Positions 11,006 to 22,480 of a stretch of 64,000 bases of DNA are shown here, piece by piece (within the stretch, counting starts at the first letter, position 1; each line of letters begins with the position of its first letter). The notes beneath the pieces are model-generated. The model saw only the letters and a list, made by a program, of their open reading frames with translations, made no database searches and was not told the origin of the DNA. The DNA is from Nematostella vectensis. Lineage: Eukaryota; Cnidaria; Anthozoa; Actiniaria; Edwardsiidae. The position numbers were made by a program, and so were the translations under genes. The stretch covers positions 7,191,070-7,255,069 of the forward strand of contig NC_064038.1 in NCBI RefSeq assembly GCF_932526225.1, written 5' to 3'.

Positions 11006-11515
11006 CTATTCCAATATCGACTCTCTCATTTCGTTATATTTTTCAGCCTCTTTTATAATGAGATTGAATCCGTCTGAGGATATTTGTTTGTCGGTCAAAG
11101 CTTTACTAATAAGATCACCGATTGAACTCAACTTAGATTTGGCTAGCATCACGATGTCTGCGTGTTTCTGTACATTTTTTGATAGTCTCTTAGAAACTGA
11201 TGCCTTCACTGTTGAAAAAATAGCACTAACACCTAACAGAACTCCTAAAGGTACAACCACAGGGATACCAACCCCGGTCAGCCCTGTCCCCAGTACTTAG
11301 AGAGAACCTGACCCGATAGCTATTTTATTTATAATCGACCGGGACTTCGCGTACTTTTTCTTAACTCTTTGGTGGTGTTCGAGGTTCGCGCTAATAGAGT
11401 TCTTGATAGAACAGATTTTTTGTAGTCTAAAACTTTTACCAATGTCTTCCTCGGTTGGGATGTTTAGGTAAATTTGGCCTCTCTCATTTGGTTTTGCTTC
11501 GTACATGTTGTCCAT
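11006..11515 (-). pseudogene. Conserved small protein of the virus-like element, frameshifted
   Basis: Two - strand frames, 11515-11297 (start ATG, MDNMYEAKPNERGQ...) and 11260-11006, read as one protein of about 165 residues split by a frame change near 11260-11297. The first part is hydrophilic with a Lys/Arg-rich end (HHQRVKKKYAKSRSIINK). Next comes a Gly/Val-rich hydrophobic stretch (VVVPLGVLLGVSAIF), probably one membrane segment. Last is a charged helix-rich tail (SKLSSIGDLISKALTDKQIS). Similar predicted proteins seem frequent in cnidarian genomes (recollection, not searched). Function unknown; a minor virion or membrane component is a guess from context. Confidence 0.5.
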
Positions 11516-11529
11516 TATATTATATGGTT

Positions 11530-13927
11530 AGATTATCTCGATGTACGTTTCTTGTTTTTGGCTATCGTACATGTACTCAACATCGCCGGATAGCTCCTCA
11601 CACATTACATTGCTAGTGAAAAGCGTTGAGTTAGCGCCCGTCTCGGTGTTGTTGTGGAGAATGGTAAGGTTTGGCCCCCATACGTACAACTGGTATGCCA
11701 CAGATGAAAGTGTCTAGGGTTGTCAAATACTACACCAGTGCTTGTGTGTAGGTGGTTTTTTCGGCATGATCACACCCCAAGAGGCACCTACTTGGTTACT
11801 AGACGCTAGAATGTTTTGCCTAATAAATGCTTGGGGCCACCTCCCACGCTCCGCTTCCAAGCGAAGTAGAACCTCTGGACGATAGGCACACCACCGATCT
11901 CCGTGCAGTATAGGACTAAATTCGCAGTTATGTTTTGGCTATTCTTCAACCCCAAACTGATGCTAAGACCAATCACCTCCCTCCAACCCCCATCGCCAAA
12001 CACTCTAAGGGGTTTGTGTATGTGTTTTGCTCTGTATGAGGCTAAACGGGCACTATTTCCTGTGTCGTCATCGACTGACTCACTCACTTGGTAAGGCTGT
12101 TTCGCCTTCGATGCCGAAGGCATACACTTGGATTTTTTGGGCTTGGTGAGTTATGTGAGACGGCGAAAGTGATATGATATAGGTAACCAATGAGGTTACC
12201 TGTGTCGATTACACGATTACAGCCTCAGTGAATTGGGAGCCTGGCTTCCCATCTATGGCGCCTCTCTTAATGCTATCCTCACGAAAGCCCCACCCAGCCG
12301 TTTGGATGTTGATGGTTCCCATCGTAAGGATCACATTTGGTTCTATGCAGTAGCACTCAATTCAAATGGTGTAGCCTCTAGATGCTGTCAGTCAGGTAGT
12401 GCTATCGATAGGTAGAGAGATGGCTATTGTTTCTTGTGCCCCATTTGGGATATCGTCTACTAGGTAGAAGCCCTGGTGTTTAGGGTAGAGCCCTTTTGTT
12501 ATATGAGCTCCAAAGGCTTTGGTTGTTTAGGAACCATAGTGCGTTGTGTGTGATGTACGATCTTTGCTTAGGTTTGATGGTATCTATTTGTTCGGGGGTA
12601 GAGTCTCCATATGTGAATGGCTCACCCCTCAGGCCTTGTGGTCCTCGCGGGCCGACTTTACCATCCTTACCGTCTCTACCAGGGTCGCCTTTCAGACCTT
12701 GTTTAAACGTCATTTGGTCGATTCTGTACACCTTCCATAATCCCTCACTTGGAAGCCATACGATCTCAATGCCAGCGTCTATCAAGCGGAACTCACCAAA
12801 ATACCCCACGAAGTTGATGTTTTTCTGGTAGGGGATGGTGTCAATCCTAGCTGGTCTTGCCTTTATCCCATTCTCTCTGCACCACACTCATAGGCACTCA
12901 GTTGCTGCGTTCGGGCATGGGTCGGAGTCATGTGATCCGAGGAGTTGACTAGTGAGAGGTACATGGGAGCCGCCAAACTTTAGCCCCTGGATAACAACAA
13001 GTTTATTGTCACTAGCCCTGTTGTTCATGGTAATTTCGAGGTAGGAGTTCGATAACACTTTGAGGTCGAACCGATAGCTTTCTTGATGTTGGAGTAGAAG
13101 GAGAGTATTTGTCCCATGGTTTTTACTGCGGCGAGGCGTATGAATGTGCTTGTCTTCCTGTTGGCGATTTACTCAAACTCGAATTTCACCATGTCGCAAG
13201 CGGTCATATCCAAGGCAGTGTCAACGTAATCGCCAACACACCAAAGGGAGAAAGCGGCTTTCCCTGTGATGATTGGCGTCGCTATGGCTGACACTGTTCG
13301 TGGTCCTGTTTGCCCTGCTGGTCCGGCGGTTCCAGGGTCTCCCTTAGGGCCACTGGCGCCTTGGTCTCTTTTAGGGCCGACGGCTCCAGTGTCTCCCTTG
13401 GGGCCTCTGGCGCCTTGGGCACCTATGTACCCTTTAGGGCCACTATCGCCTTGGTCTCTTTAGGGCCGACGGCTCCAGTGTCTCCCTTAGGGCCTCTAGT
13501 GCCTTGTGCCCCCTTGAGACCTAGTATGCGATAGGAGCTTATTTTGATGAGGTGTAGGTTGAGGTTTTTATTTTTGATAATGTTAATGGTTCTTGTTATG
13601 CCGTCGTCTAGGCATATCACAGTTATTCCTATAGAGTCAGAGAAGTCGACACTATATGTGACTCCAACTTTGGCTGTGTTATGGCTTGCTCATACCTTTA
13701 CTTTTGATGCTGAAGCTTATAATGATTAGATGGGCTTTGCTTATATCGATTATGAGAGTTTGACCTGTGCTGTTGGTTGAAAGGTTTAGATCTTGTGTCT
13801 GGTGGAACATCTTAGTTGTGAAGTTCTGACCGTCTAAGCCGTCTCCGCCGTCATTACCGCCCTTGCCGTCCGTACTTGATAGTCCGGGTGTGGGTGTGAG
13901 GCCCCCCTCTCTTATTGTGCCAAACAT
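11530..13927 (-). pseudogene. Collagen-type fibre protein gene of the virus-like element, broken
   Basis: Near-continuous - strand coding sense runs from ATG 13927 (MFGTIREGGLTPTPG) to a stop near 11530, with several shifts and stops. Segments in order: a Gly-rich start; a Gly-X-Y tract at about 13515-13300 (GLKGAQGTRGPKGDTGAVG); a globular piece; and 12887-12480, with a second Gly-X-Y tract followed by EPFTYGDSTPEQ, a motif familiar from phage and bacterial collagen-like fibres. Further pieces (12123-11806 and 11700-11530) look like a beta-rich C-terminal region. A trimeric fibre or appendage is the likely role. Two 89/90-bp repeats in the first tract differ by one base, which breaks the Gly-X-Y frame. 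Confidence 0.55.
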
Positions 13928-13965
13928 TTAATAGCTCATTTATATAATACATCTATATAAAACAT
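13928..13965. promoter_or_regulatory. Likely bidirectional AT-rich promoter of the virus-like element
   Basis: The 38 bp between the divergent start codons (13927 on - and 13966 on +) contain TATATAATA and TATATAAAA boxes. This is the only intergenic space available to both genes. Inferred from position and composition only. Confidence 0.35.
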
Positions 13966-14599
13966 ATGGAGATAGCTAACTTCGACGATGTTGAGAGGGT
14001 GGACAAGGAGCCGAAACCATTTCCTTCTACCAGACTGCCAATATATGCTCACAAATATGCTATTGATATTGTTGAATTATGATTCTTGCAAAAAATATTC
14101 GCTAAACCCACAGCAGGACAAATATCAACTGATCCAGGAGTTTCACGATATTCTCAAAAATGAGGTATAAGAGGAGGACGAGATATGTAATTTTAAATTA
14201 TGTGATCCGGAAGATATTACGCCTGTTGAGGGTTTAGATGATGATAAGACCAAGATAGTCGTTTTCGATGACATCAAGATCGATAACAAGAATATGAACA
14301 ATATTAAGGAGTACTTCTCATTGTCGAGAAACAAAAAGTGTAATTGTATCTGTAGCTACTATGACGTTCCAAAATACATACGTAGGAATACTAAATGTTT
14401 CATCTTATCTGGTGGGCTAGACAATAAATATGTTAAGAATCTTGCTAGTGACCATTGTAAGAATATCAGCAACAAAAGGTCCGAGAGCATATACCGAGAG
14501 GCGACCAGCGAGCCATATAATTTTATGGTGTTGGACAAGACCGCTAAACATGTTCCGGGGATGTATCGTAAGAATTTCGACGGTTTTTTTTGTAGATAG
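13966..14599 (+). pseudogene. A32/FtsK-HerA-type genome-packaging ATPase, degenerate
   Basis: The second half is clear: Walker B KIVVFDDI at 14252-14275, then IKEYFSLSRNKKCNCICSYY (the conserved glutamine of the family's sensor region is not apparent), DVPKYIRRNT, and a C-terminal EPYNFMVLDK ... YRKNFDGFF, as in Polinton and virophage ATPases. The first 38 codons (from ATG 13966) end at TGA 14080-14082. Reading resumes in another frame, which has a further stop at 14168-14170. No Walker A (GxxxxGKT) is present, so the nucleotide-binding loop has been deleted. In intact elements this enzyme pumps DNA into the capsid; this copy cannot work. Confidence 0.7.
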
Positions 14600-14725
14600 A
14601 GAGTAGAGTTGTAATGAATACTACGCGGTTTAGATTAGATTTCAAAGAGATACGCTAACTTAGAGTAACTTTTTATGTAATGTAATGGTATATAGAATGT
14701 CGTTCAAAACTATCAAATCTGCTAA

Positions 14726-14857
<132 letters not shown>

Positions 14858-14956
14858 TAGTTATACTGAGCTTCACAAATAATAGCATATTGAACATAAT
14901 AATCACCTATTTTGGCTACTTTGGCGGCCTATCTCTTACATTTATGTGTGGTTCAG

Positions 14957-15070
14957 ATATTGATGAGTGCGCAAGCAATCCTTGTCAGAACGGAGCCGCG
15001 TGCAATGACGGCGTTAACAGTTACACGTGCTCATGCAATCCTGGGTTCACCGGCACAAACTGCGAGACGG
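14957..15070 (+). CDS. Calcium-binding EGF-like exon 2 of copy 2
   Basis: A 114-bp exon sits after AG 14955-14956 and ends at donor GTTAGT at 15071 (a weak donor). It encodes [16 protein letters not shown] ... [13 protein letters not shown], a complete cbEGF module: DIDE calcium motif, six cysteines, and hydroxylation pattern [12 protein letters not shown]. Phase 1 on both sides lets it join exon 1 and the pentraxin-like exon at 26086, which begins with two bases of a split codon. The domain is extracellular. Confidence 0.85.
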
Positions 15071-15150
15071 GTTAGTAAGCAATATTTTTGATAAATTGTC
15101 ATTATTATTCTTGAAAAAAAGTATGTTTGAAAAAGATTCTACATTAAAAG

Positions 15151-15188
15151 ACATTCACGAATGTGCTGGTGATCCTTCGAAGCTGTAA
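15151..15188 (+). pseudogene. Truncated third EGF exon
   Basis: AG at 15149-15150 is followed by DIHECAGDPSKL and then TAA at 15186-15188. The start closely follows EGF exon 1 ([10 protein letters not shown]), so this is a duplicated exon that decayed after its second cysteine position. If it were spliced in, the protein would end here. Confidence 0.7.
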
Positions 15189-15189
15189 A

Positions 15190-16180
15190 AGGATGTATGT
15201 AGATGTAATTTCTGAATCATTATACCTTCGAATAGAAATGACCTTATATTTGCGTGTTAACTATATGTTGACTGAGTGAATTGGCATCGAATTCAGTCAC
15301 GACAATAATCAGGGTGTTGGGTCTCGTTACTTGGCGATTCGTTTGTTAGGCGCGCGCGTGATCATCCGGGAACTCGACACTTTCAGGCGGGAAAACAATT
15401 TATACGCGTGCGACATTTTAGCTTAAAAAACAAACGCCCGAAACTGGCGAGAAACAAGTATTAAACAGCAAATAACGTAAAATAAAAATGGGCAAGCATG
15501 ATTTTCCACCTACTTAGCGACTTGAAGTGCTGAGTTGAGCAAGAAAAGAGTTGTTTCTAAACGTATTTCACTGTTAAACAGCGAGAGAAAAGTCGATATA
15601 TTGATATCCAAATTCTATCGAAACATTCGCATTAGTAACCAGGCTTTATCACAGTATTCAATTACGCATGCGTAAATAATTCTACTTCCGGTTTGCGTTT
15701 CAAAATTTATAATCGTTGCGAAGAACAGACGGGTTGCGATTTTTTAGGCAGAAAATATTCACCTAATAGCCCTCTACAAAACTACGTATCGATTTTCCGA
15801 TATTTTAAGATTTAAGAAATAAATCAAATAAGACTGAACAAATAAAAATTAATATATAGATTTAGGCACTGCCTAAAAGCGGAGCCAGCATTTAACACCA
15901 TTTTGTGCTGACTGATAGGGGAAGTTTTAGGGGGGATCTTGGTGTCTCTAGAATGTTTATTTTTAATGAGATTAAAAATGTGTCAAATTTAACTGCCATG
16001 TAATTATGAATTGTATTGGCCCCTCCAAATGGACCAAGCAACGATCATCCAATAATATTAAATATGCAGTATGGAAGTTAACAAAATACTAAAACTTGGT
16101 GTGAAAAAGGCTGTCAAATTTCAAGGTATCTGAGTTGACGAGAATGTTTTTTTCAAGAGTCTAATGGTCAATTATTATTT
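15190..16180 (+). other. Putative intron sequence of copy 2; no gene seen
   Basis: AT-rich, with a short dispersed repeat end at 15860-15890 (shared with the - strand at 6834-6860). No ORF with a domain. Confidence 0.5.
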
Positions 16181-17827
16181 ACCTTTATAGAAGTTCCACT
16201 ATGTATATTTTTATCAAAACACCATTCTAACAAGCTTTGACCTTGTGAATAATATATCAAGAAAGCAACAGCATTCCAAAGATTTAGATGCCATACTGTA
16301 GATCAGGGGCGGATCTAGCTTTTTGTCAAGGGGGGATTTGGCCCAAAAATTTTCGTCATTATTTTACCTTCATAACGATTTTGGAATGAAAAGATACACT
16401 GAAAATAATAAAAAAAAACCAAGGGGAGGTTAAAACCCCCTACCCCCCCCCCCCCCCCCCCATAGACCCACTACTGTAGTTTTCATGTACCACAACTGAT
16501 TATTCAGAAGAATGTGTTGAAACTAAACTCCACAAATATACCTCCTGCCATGCATTACATATTGGTGCACCCATCCATTGGCCTGTTGGTTTTAGCAACC
16601 CTTGAAACCCCCATACTGGCTAATCAAAAATGAATGCAATAGAGGCAAATCCTAAATTATTACTGAAAGTGCATAATTCCAATTTCTAATTTCAAACCAA
16701 ACTATGTTCAATGACCTATGTTAGGGTTAGAGAGAAATAAATATAACAAAAAGTCAATGGGGAGAAGAAAAAGGGAGAAATGAATGACTCTATTTGAATA
16801 GCTTAAATGAGCATATTCCTAACATTTTCCCTTTTCTCTATACCTATGGGTTTGATATAAAACCGTTTTCTTTACAGTTTTCTTTATTGTTCTATTAAAA
16901 AAAAACAATGCTGGTTTTAATTTACTGACAGATCCTATATTGTTATGTTACCGACAATAAAGTCGAAAGTATTAACTGATCAGTTGACTTGTGGTTTATT
17001 GTAAAAAAAAAATTTCAAGCGATTGGGCCACAACTTAGTGTGAGACACCCTAAAAGATAACAGAATCGGAAAAATCCTCCTCCCCATGCGTAAAACCCCT
17101 AAAAGATAGCAGAATCGGAAAAATCCTAAAACACACCCTAAGAGATAGAAATTGGTTAGAATTTTATACCGTAAAAGATAGGTCGAGCACCCCCGTCTAT
17201 CTTTCTGGAGAGCCTTTCCCCCCCCCTCCAGACCTTGCTCTAATAAAAACCCCTTCTCTTGATAGAAGTTTCATTAATGTACACTTGTATCAAAGCTACA
17301 TTCTGACCAGCTTTGCCCTTGCAAAGAAACAAATGATTGATGCAACAGCATTCCAAAGATATAATGATACACTTCAGGTGCCATATGGAAGATTAATATA
17401 TCACTTATTACTGGTGATACTCCATCACCAAAAAAATTAAAATCCACAAATATACCTCCAGTCATGTATTAGACATTGGTGCACCCCCTGTAGGATGGCG
17501 GCCTGCTGTTTTTTTTTTTTTTATAGAAACCATGGACCCACATATGCTAATGCTACTCCAAAATTAAATGCAATAGAGGAGAACAAATTGATTGAAAATG
17601 TCTAATTTCAAACCTATTACCTATTTTAATTTATTTAGGGTGCAGAGAGGAAACAGCAAATAATATCAATAGTCAAGAGAGAGAAAGAAAGAGAGAGAAA
17701 AGGAAGAAATTGGACTATAGCTTTGATAAAAAAAACTCATCAGTAATGAAACAACTTGGTTGAGCACTCTCCTAACATTTCCCCTTTCCTCATTATCTTT
17801 AGGTTGATAGAAAAAATGTTTTCAGAT
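16180..17827. repeat. Tandem segmental duplication, about 1.06-kb period
   Basis: 16199-16860 and 17278-17820 share ordered blocks: GCAACAGCATTCCAAAGAT, CAAATATACCTCC, TTGGTGCACCC, AATGCAATAGAGG and TCTAATTTCAAACC. The copies are diverged. A MITE interrupts only the first. Between them, 17049-17150 has a short tandem repeat (AGAATCGGAAAAATCCT). Confidence 0.7.
16302..16471. mobile_element. hAT-like MITE with 8-bp target-site duplication
   Basis: TACTGTAG flanks both sides (16294-16301 and 16472-16479). The ends are imperfect inverted repeats (AGGGGCGGATCTA against AGTGGGTCTATGG). The right part is a long C-run. The paralogous position in the second half of the surrounding duplication is empty. 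An 8-bp duplication is characteristic of the hAT superfamily. Confidence 0.65.
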
Positions 17828-17862
17828 TTAAAATTTAAAATTTAAAATTTAAAATTTAAAAA
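17828..17862. repeat. (AATTTAAA)n microsatellite
   Basis: Four to five perfect ATTTAAAATTTAAA-type units. Confidence 0.9.
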
Positions 17863-19344
17863 GCCTATTTCACATTTACTGCTGTATCAAAGTAAGAAAT
17901 CCCCTACTTTATTATCTTTAAGACATTTGCCTATTCTCATGCCTCCCAGCCTTCAGCATAAATCATAACCTTCGGGTAGTCCTTGGTTGGTTTTACCTAA
18001 AGAAAAGTGAAAACAATTATAAGTATTTTTTTCTTTCAAAACAACATTTTCATCACGCCATTTATAACCTTATTAACTTTCCACAAAATTAATAAATAAA
18101 TAAACACAATAGATAGTATGCAAGATGAAGACAAAATAAGCTAAGCAAAAAGAATATAGGTAATAGGGGTTGCATTTTGTGTTTTTATTTTCGATAAGAA
18201 AATTCTCTTGTAACTGTAAAGTTAATATATAATAGTATATATAGTATATATAAGTTATTTCTAGTTATGATAATGTTGAAAAAGTTGCTGTATCTTCGAG
18301 AAGACTAAATACACAGAATATAAAGACAAGAAAGGTCTTCTTTAGCAATAAATGACAGGATGATATTTGTCAGCCTTTATTAAATATCTCAACGCAGTCA
18401 ATAAAGTATAAAGAGAACGAAGAATATCAAAGGATGTTGTTATGCTCAAATTGTTTGATTTAGACCACGAATTCTCAAAGCAAACTCTATAAACAAATGT
18501 ATAAATCGAACAAGCTAAATGACATTGAAACAGTAACTAGACTACTACGTATTTCTGTCGTTAGATTCTTACTTACCGTGAGGAATATATGCCTGAATTT
18601 ATAGAACGTGTAAGAATTTACAAATTTAACATTTTCATGGCGATTGCCAGTGTAATGGAAACCACTCAAGTGCACCCTAAAATTATAAGCCAACCGGAAT
18701 TCAAGTAGATGGTATTTTAGCCAATCAAAATAGGGATAGATGACTTTGATATGACATCTTGACGTCAAACTGGTACGGTGTTTTAGCTTGAGCGATTGGT
18801 TTTGGAAAAAAAACACGAAGAAACGAGCATTATAAAAGCACCACAATAGAAGAAAAATAACTGTGATATTCTCAATACTAACCGTCGTTCAAAACTCACC
18901 TTGGCAGTGTTTTTTGTCGCTTTCTGTTTGTCGCTTGTGTGGTTGTGTTCGATTTTTGTTGTAAACTGTGAACTTGTCGACTTTCTGCTAGCAAGAAACT
19001 CGTCGACACAAGTGAATTATTTTTATAGCTGAAAACATACATCAATCCAAGGCCCTTTTTCTCAGGATCTCCTTATAGATCTCCACAGATATAGACGTGA
19101 ATGAATGTTATTAGAATGGTAGTGTAGAGCCTCTAAGTAGTCCTCTTTTTGCTGCTGCAACGGACGGGATTCACGAACACTCGGGTAGATTTTACTATCG
19201 GCTCGTACTTCAGACAAAACTGTTCCTCAAAGATTTCAGCCCATTTGAATCCGCATATTTTCTCATTAAATGCTATTTTCAATCTGCCTTTTTTTCGCTG
19301 TGAACATACGAACTTTGAAGGCGGTAAAAGAATAAAAATACGTA
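17863..19344. other. Putative intron sequence; no gene seen
   Basis: AT-rich. A 119-codon open frame on the - strand (18846-18487) has no recognisable domain and a low-complexity Phe-rich start; I do not call it a gene. No RNA gene seen. Confidence 0.5.
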
Positions 19345-19506
19345 AAAGCGTAAGACCGAGGGGGCCTGGAAGTTGCACGATTGACTGGATTGATTGTGAC
19401 ACCACAGGGTACCCGCGCGATGACCAAAAACCAAGTCGCATAGCTATACCATATTTCTATACCTATGGAGCTCCGCGCGCGGCCTGCGGCCCCGCTGGAT
19501 CCGCTA
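19345..19506 (+). mobile_element. SINE-like dispersed repeat
   Basis: About 160 bp, shared with 30079-30235. Common blocks are GGCCTGG.AGT, ACCAAGTCGCATA, CTATACCATATTTCTAT, CCTATGGAGCT, the CGCGCGCGGCCTGCG block and CCGCTA at the 3' end. The 3' third also occurs on the - strand at 2381-2437 with a poly-A tail. No clear tRNA-type promoter boxes. Confidence 0.6.
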
Positions 19507-20017
19507 AAAATCTGTGAAAATTTTATTATTTGGCCGAATCCAAAGCGCACACGCAACTTTGTAGGCACGGTCACAAATAATGTTATAAAACTACAACTTT
19601 CATTGCAGATACTTCAGTAAGCCAAGATTATAGATTTTTTTTGTGATGTGACGTCGTGTTTTGACGTCATCACCTGATGACGTCATGAAAATTTTCGTCA
19701 TTTGTAACCAAGCGAATTTTTGAAATTCTTCAGCTCTGAATTTTTTTGTCTTTTAGTTAGCGTACTCGTGTTTCAAGATCATGTGGCATGTAATGTGATG
19801 CTGAGATTGAAAAGGGTTTTCTTATGATTTATTGTTAGATTTTAGGTACACCTTATATCAAGTTGTAAACAGAAATGTACTTGGTTTTCAATAGCGCCGC
19901 TGCAGAGTGTGCTTGAGGGCAAAGGTTAGCCTTCGCAGTGCATATTTTATACTCGTGTAATATCTGGCATTTATCTATCAACAGTTTAACATTTACTGTT
20001 TGCCTGTTACATTCTAT
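19507..20017. other. No gene; palindrome with two TGACGTCA sites near 19661
   Basis: TGACGTCATCA, two bases, then TGATGACGTCA form an 11-bp-arm palindrome carrying two CRE-type octamers. No gene seen. Confidence 0.5.
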
Positions 20018-22480
20018 TTAAAGGCATCGTGTCTTTATTTGGAAAGCCACGCATTGTGTATGTCTTTTTTCTCGACCATCTTTTGTTAGAGGTTCCTTTG
20101 TTCTAGACCATGTGCATTTAGTCTTTTGTTGGCATAGGTGTTCCTTTGTTTTCGACCATGTGAGGCATCTGCTGCGTAGTTGCTCTTTCCAGGTGCGCTG
20201 CTTAAGGAGGAAGAGTCGCGAGTTCGAGATCTGATCCAGCGTACGATCGCCGAAGGTCTTTACCAGCGGTTTGTGGTCGGTGACGATCACAAGGTTGTCG
20301 CACCCTTGTGTAAAGTAGCAAGTCTGTTCCAGGCCCCAAGCAACGGCGAGGGCCTCTCCCTCGATGGCAGCGTAGCGTTGCTCGGGGGGCGACAGGAAGC
20401 GGGAGTATCCGATACCTCGCTTGGACCAGTCGGGGCGTAGGCTGGTGCGCTTCTGTATGTCAAAAATCTCCACTCCCTCGCGGATGGCTTTGACAATTTC
20501 TTCTTTAGAGGCTTGAAATGCTTCTTCGAGCTCGGTTGACCATGAGAACCTGTAGCAGGGACTAAGGAATGGCTTAAAGGGTGCCATCAGATTGCGCAGT
20601 TGCGCGTAATTGGGCACTTGGTTCACCAGGCCGAACCAGCTTCTGATGTCTATTGTGCTATTTGGGGTGGGGAATTCTTTGATAGCGTCGAGGTATTTGG
20701 GTAGTGGCTCGATGGTGTTGTCTGAGACGTGGAATCCCGCAAAGTTCACGCTCCTCCCGGCGAACTGAAATTTGTCGGGATTGAGAAGCCTGTCCGTCGC
20801 GAGTGAGGAATTTGATTGTTTTTCACCAGTGTTGTTCCAGGTCGTGGACATAGTGCACTGAACGCTCGAATTCAGCTAGGATAGCACCGACCCGTGTGTA
20901 GCGCCAGCGGCCAAATGGAGTCATAAAGGTGGTCAGGTAGCGGTCTGACGAGCGTAAGGGTACCCTGTGGTACCCGTTCCATGTGTCGTTCACGGTCTTC
21001 CACGTGTCGTTGGGAATGCGGCGAGCGAGTTGAAACATTGATTCCATCGCATACGTCTTGCGTTGACAGTGCTTGTTGAGTGGCGAGAGGTACACTGTGC
21101 GGCGAGGTGATCCATCGTGCTTTCGTGTGGCTACCATTCTGTGGCACCACGTGACTGGTTCGCCATAAGGGACTCGCTCCACCACGCCAAGGGCTTCATC
21201 ACGGAGTAGGCCTTCTTACACGCGTTTCTGCCAATGGAGGGGTATGTTGGTTGGTGTGTGGCAGGCAGCAGGCTTGGCGGTGGGGTCCACGTGGATCTCT
21301 ATAGGAGGCCCTCCATGCAAGGGAGTGCTCGATGAGGGCAGGTATTAAATGTTGAGGAGCCAGGCTTTCCTCTTGGCGTTGTTTGCTGGTATGCCGGGGA
21401 ACGGCAGCTCTGAAGGGCGTGGTGGGGTTGTCTCGCGCTGGGGGCACGAACATGTTCAGCGGCAGGTTCGGTACACCCTTCGTTGACGATGCGAGCGGCA
21501 TTGGTGGTTGGCAAGTTGTAATTGGGGCAGATTTCGTTTTGTGGGGCGGGTAGTCTCTCGTTGTGGGCCTCTGTGACGTCATCAGGGCGTGGGAAACAGT
21601 GCGACAGGAGGTCTGGGTTCAGAAGCGAGTCGTAGGACAGGTACATATCTCGTACCGAGCTGCTCACGTATACCATGGAGAATGACGTCGTGGATTGTCT
21701 ACTTAGGGATGTTGCGCTCAGTTTGGCGAAGAACGCCCCTTCTATGGATATGGGCGAGTTATTAGCCGCCGTTAGGCCAAGGCTGATGGGTTGGAGCTCT
21801 TCTCTCGAGAAGCCACATGCTAGGAAGTCCGCCAGAGACCATAGGTCGGATTGTGCTCCGGTGTCTGCTATGGCGGACACGGCGGCGTGGTGTCGGCGGT
21901 TTCCTTCCGATGTCTGCCCTTTCCCCCGAGCGAGATTGTGATTCCTGATCCCTGAAGCGGGCTCGCTTTCACTCTCCCTTGGAGAAGATGTGGTGGTTTA
22001 GACGTACGGGCCGCTTGGCCGTGGTAGCGTGTGTGGTGGGGCGGGTATCTTGTTTCGTCTCACCGTGGAGGGATGATATATGAGCGATCGGCTCTGCTTG
22101 AGTGGCATGGACCGTCGGAGCCTGGGGCGAGCGTTGTTGAGGCTGTCGCTGTGGGCGTCTTGATCGCCGGTTCACCCTATGACAGTCGATGCACAGCTGG
22201 TGCGGTTTTTTGTTCCATCCGCGAGCTCCTTCGGAAAATAGCTTGAATGTCTTTTGACATCCGGGGCATGTTGCTTCCTTTGAGTGATCCGCTTGAGGGG
22301 GTCTTGGGGCTGGGTGCGGTGGGTTTGTTTTCTGTCTCTGGAAGGATGAGACGGCGGATAATGAAGAGGAGGAGGGTAGGGCGTTGCGTGTCATTTCCTT
22401 ACTCTCTACTACGCCGTGACTTGATTTATCGGCTTTTCCAGGATACTGTCAATGCCCAGGACTAACATTCCTGTGGACTA
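20018..22480 (-). pseudogene. Ty3/gypsy gag-pol remnant, minus strand
   Basis: In - strand order: a gag-like zinc-binding piece at 22394-21969 (CPGCQKTFKLF ... LCIDCHRVN), an aspartic protease at about 21880-21780 (IADTGAQSDLWS, with D-T-G-A), a reverse transcriptase at 21185-20823 (HDGSPRRTVYLSPLNK, FMTPFGRWRYTR), and connection plus RNase H at 20760-20018 (YLDAIKEFPTPNS, EGEALAVAWGLE, VTDHKPLV). The palm segment that should hold the double-Asp box is missing between TRVGAILAEFE and HDLEQHW, so the polymerase is dead. Frames shift between parts. Integrase and LTRs are absent. Confidence 0.8.

Larger units (their letters stand above)
10860..14600. mobile_element. Polinton/Maverick-like (virus-like DNA element) remnant
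   Basis: The block holds a leftward set of broken genes (conserved small protein, then a long fibre/collagen-like protein) and a rightward packaging-ATPase relic, diverging from an AT-rich centre at 13928-13965. Family-B polymerase, integrase, protease and capsid genes and TIRs are not seen, so this is a fragment. The A32/FtsK-HerA-type ATPase is a hallmark of Polintons, adintoviruses and virophages. The collagen-like part resembles phage tail fibres. All reading frames carry stops or shifts, so it is an inactive genomic relic. Confidence 0.6.

Noticed and set aside
12496..13534. Plus-strand frames rich in Pro/Leu/Gly opposite the collagen-like gene
   Set aside because: They are antisense shadows of the Gly-X-Y tracts.
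11006..14599. Phage or bacterial contamination, suggested by the collagen-fibre motif and packaging ATPase
   Set aside because: The genes are broken, AT content matches the surroundings, and the block sits between animal-type repeats and EGF exons; a genomic Polinton-like relic explains it better.
18487..18846. 119-codon minus-strand ORF
   Set aside because: No domain, Phe-rich low-complexity start, AT-rich surroundings, and no splice or promoter support.
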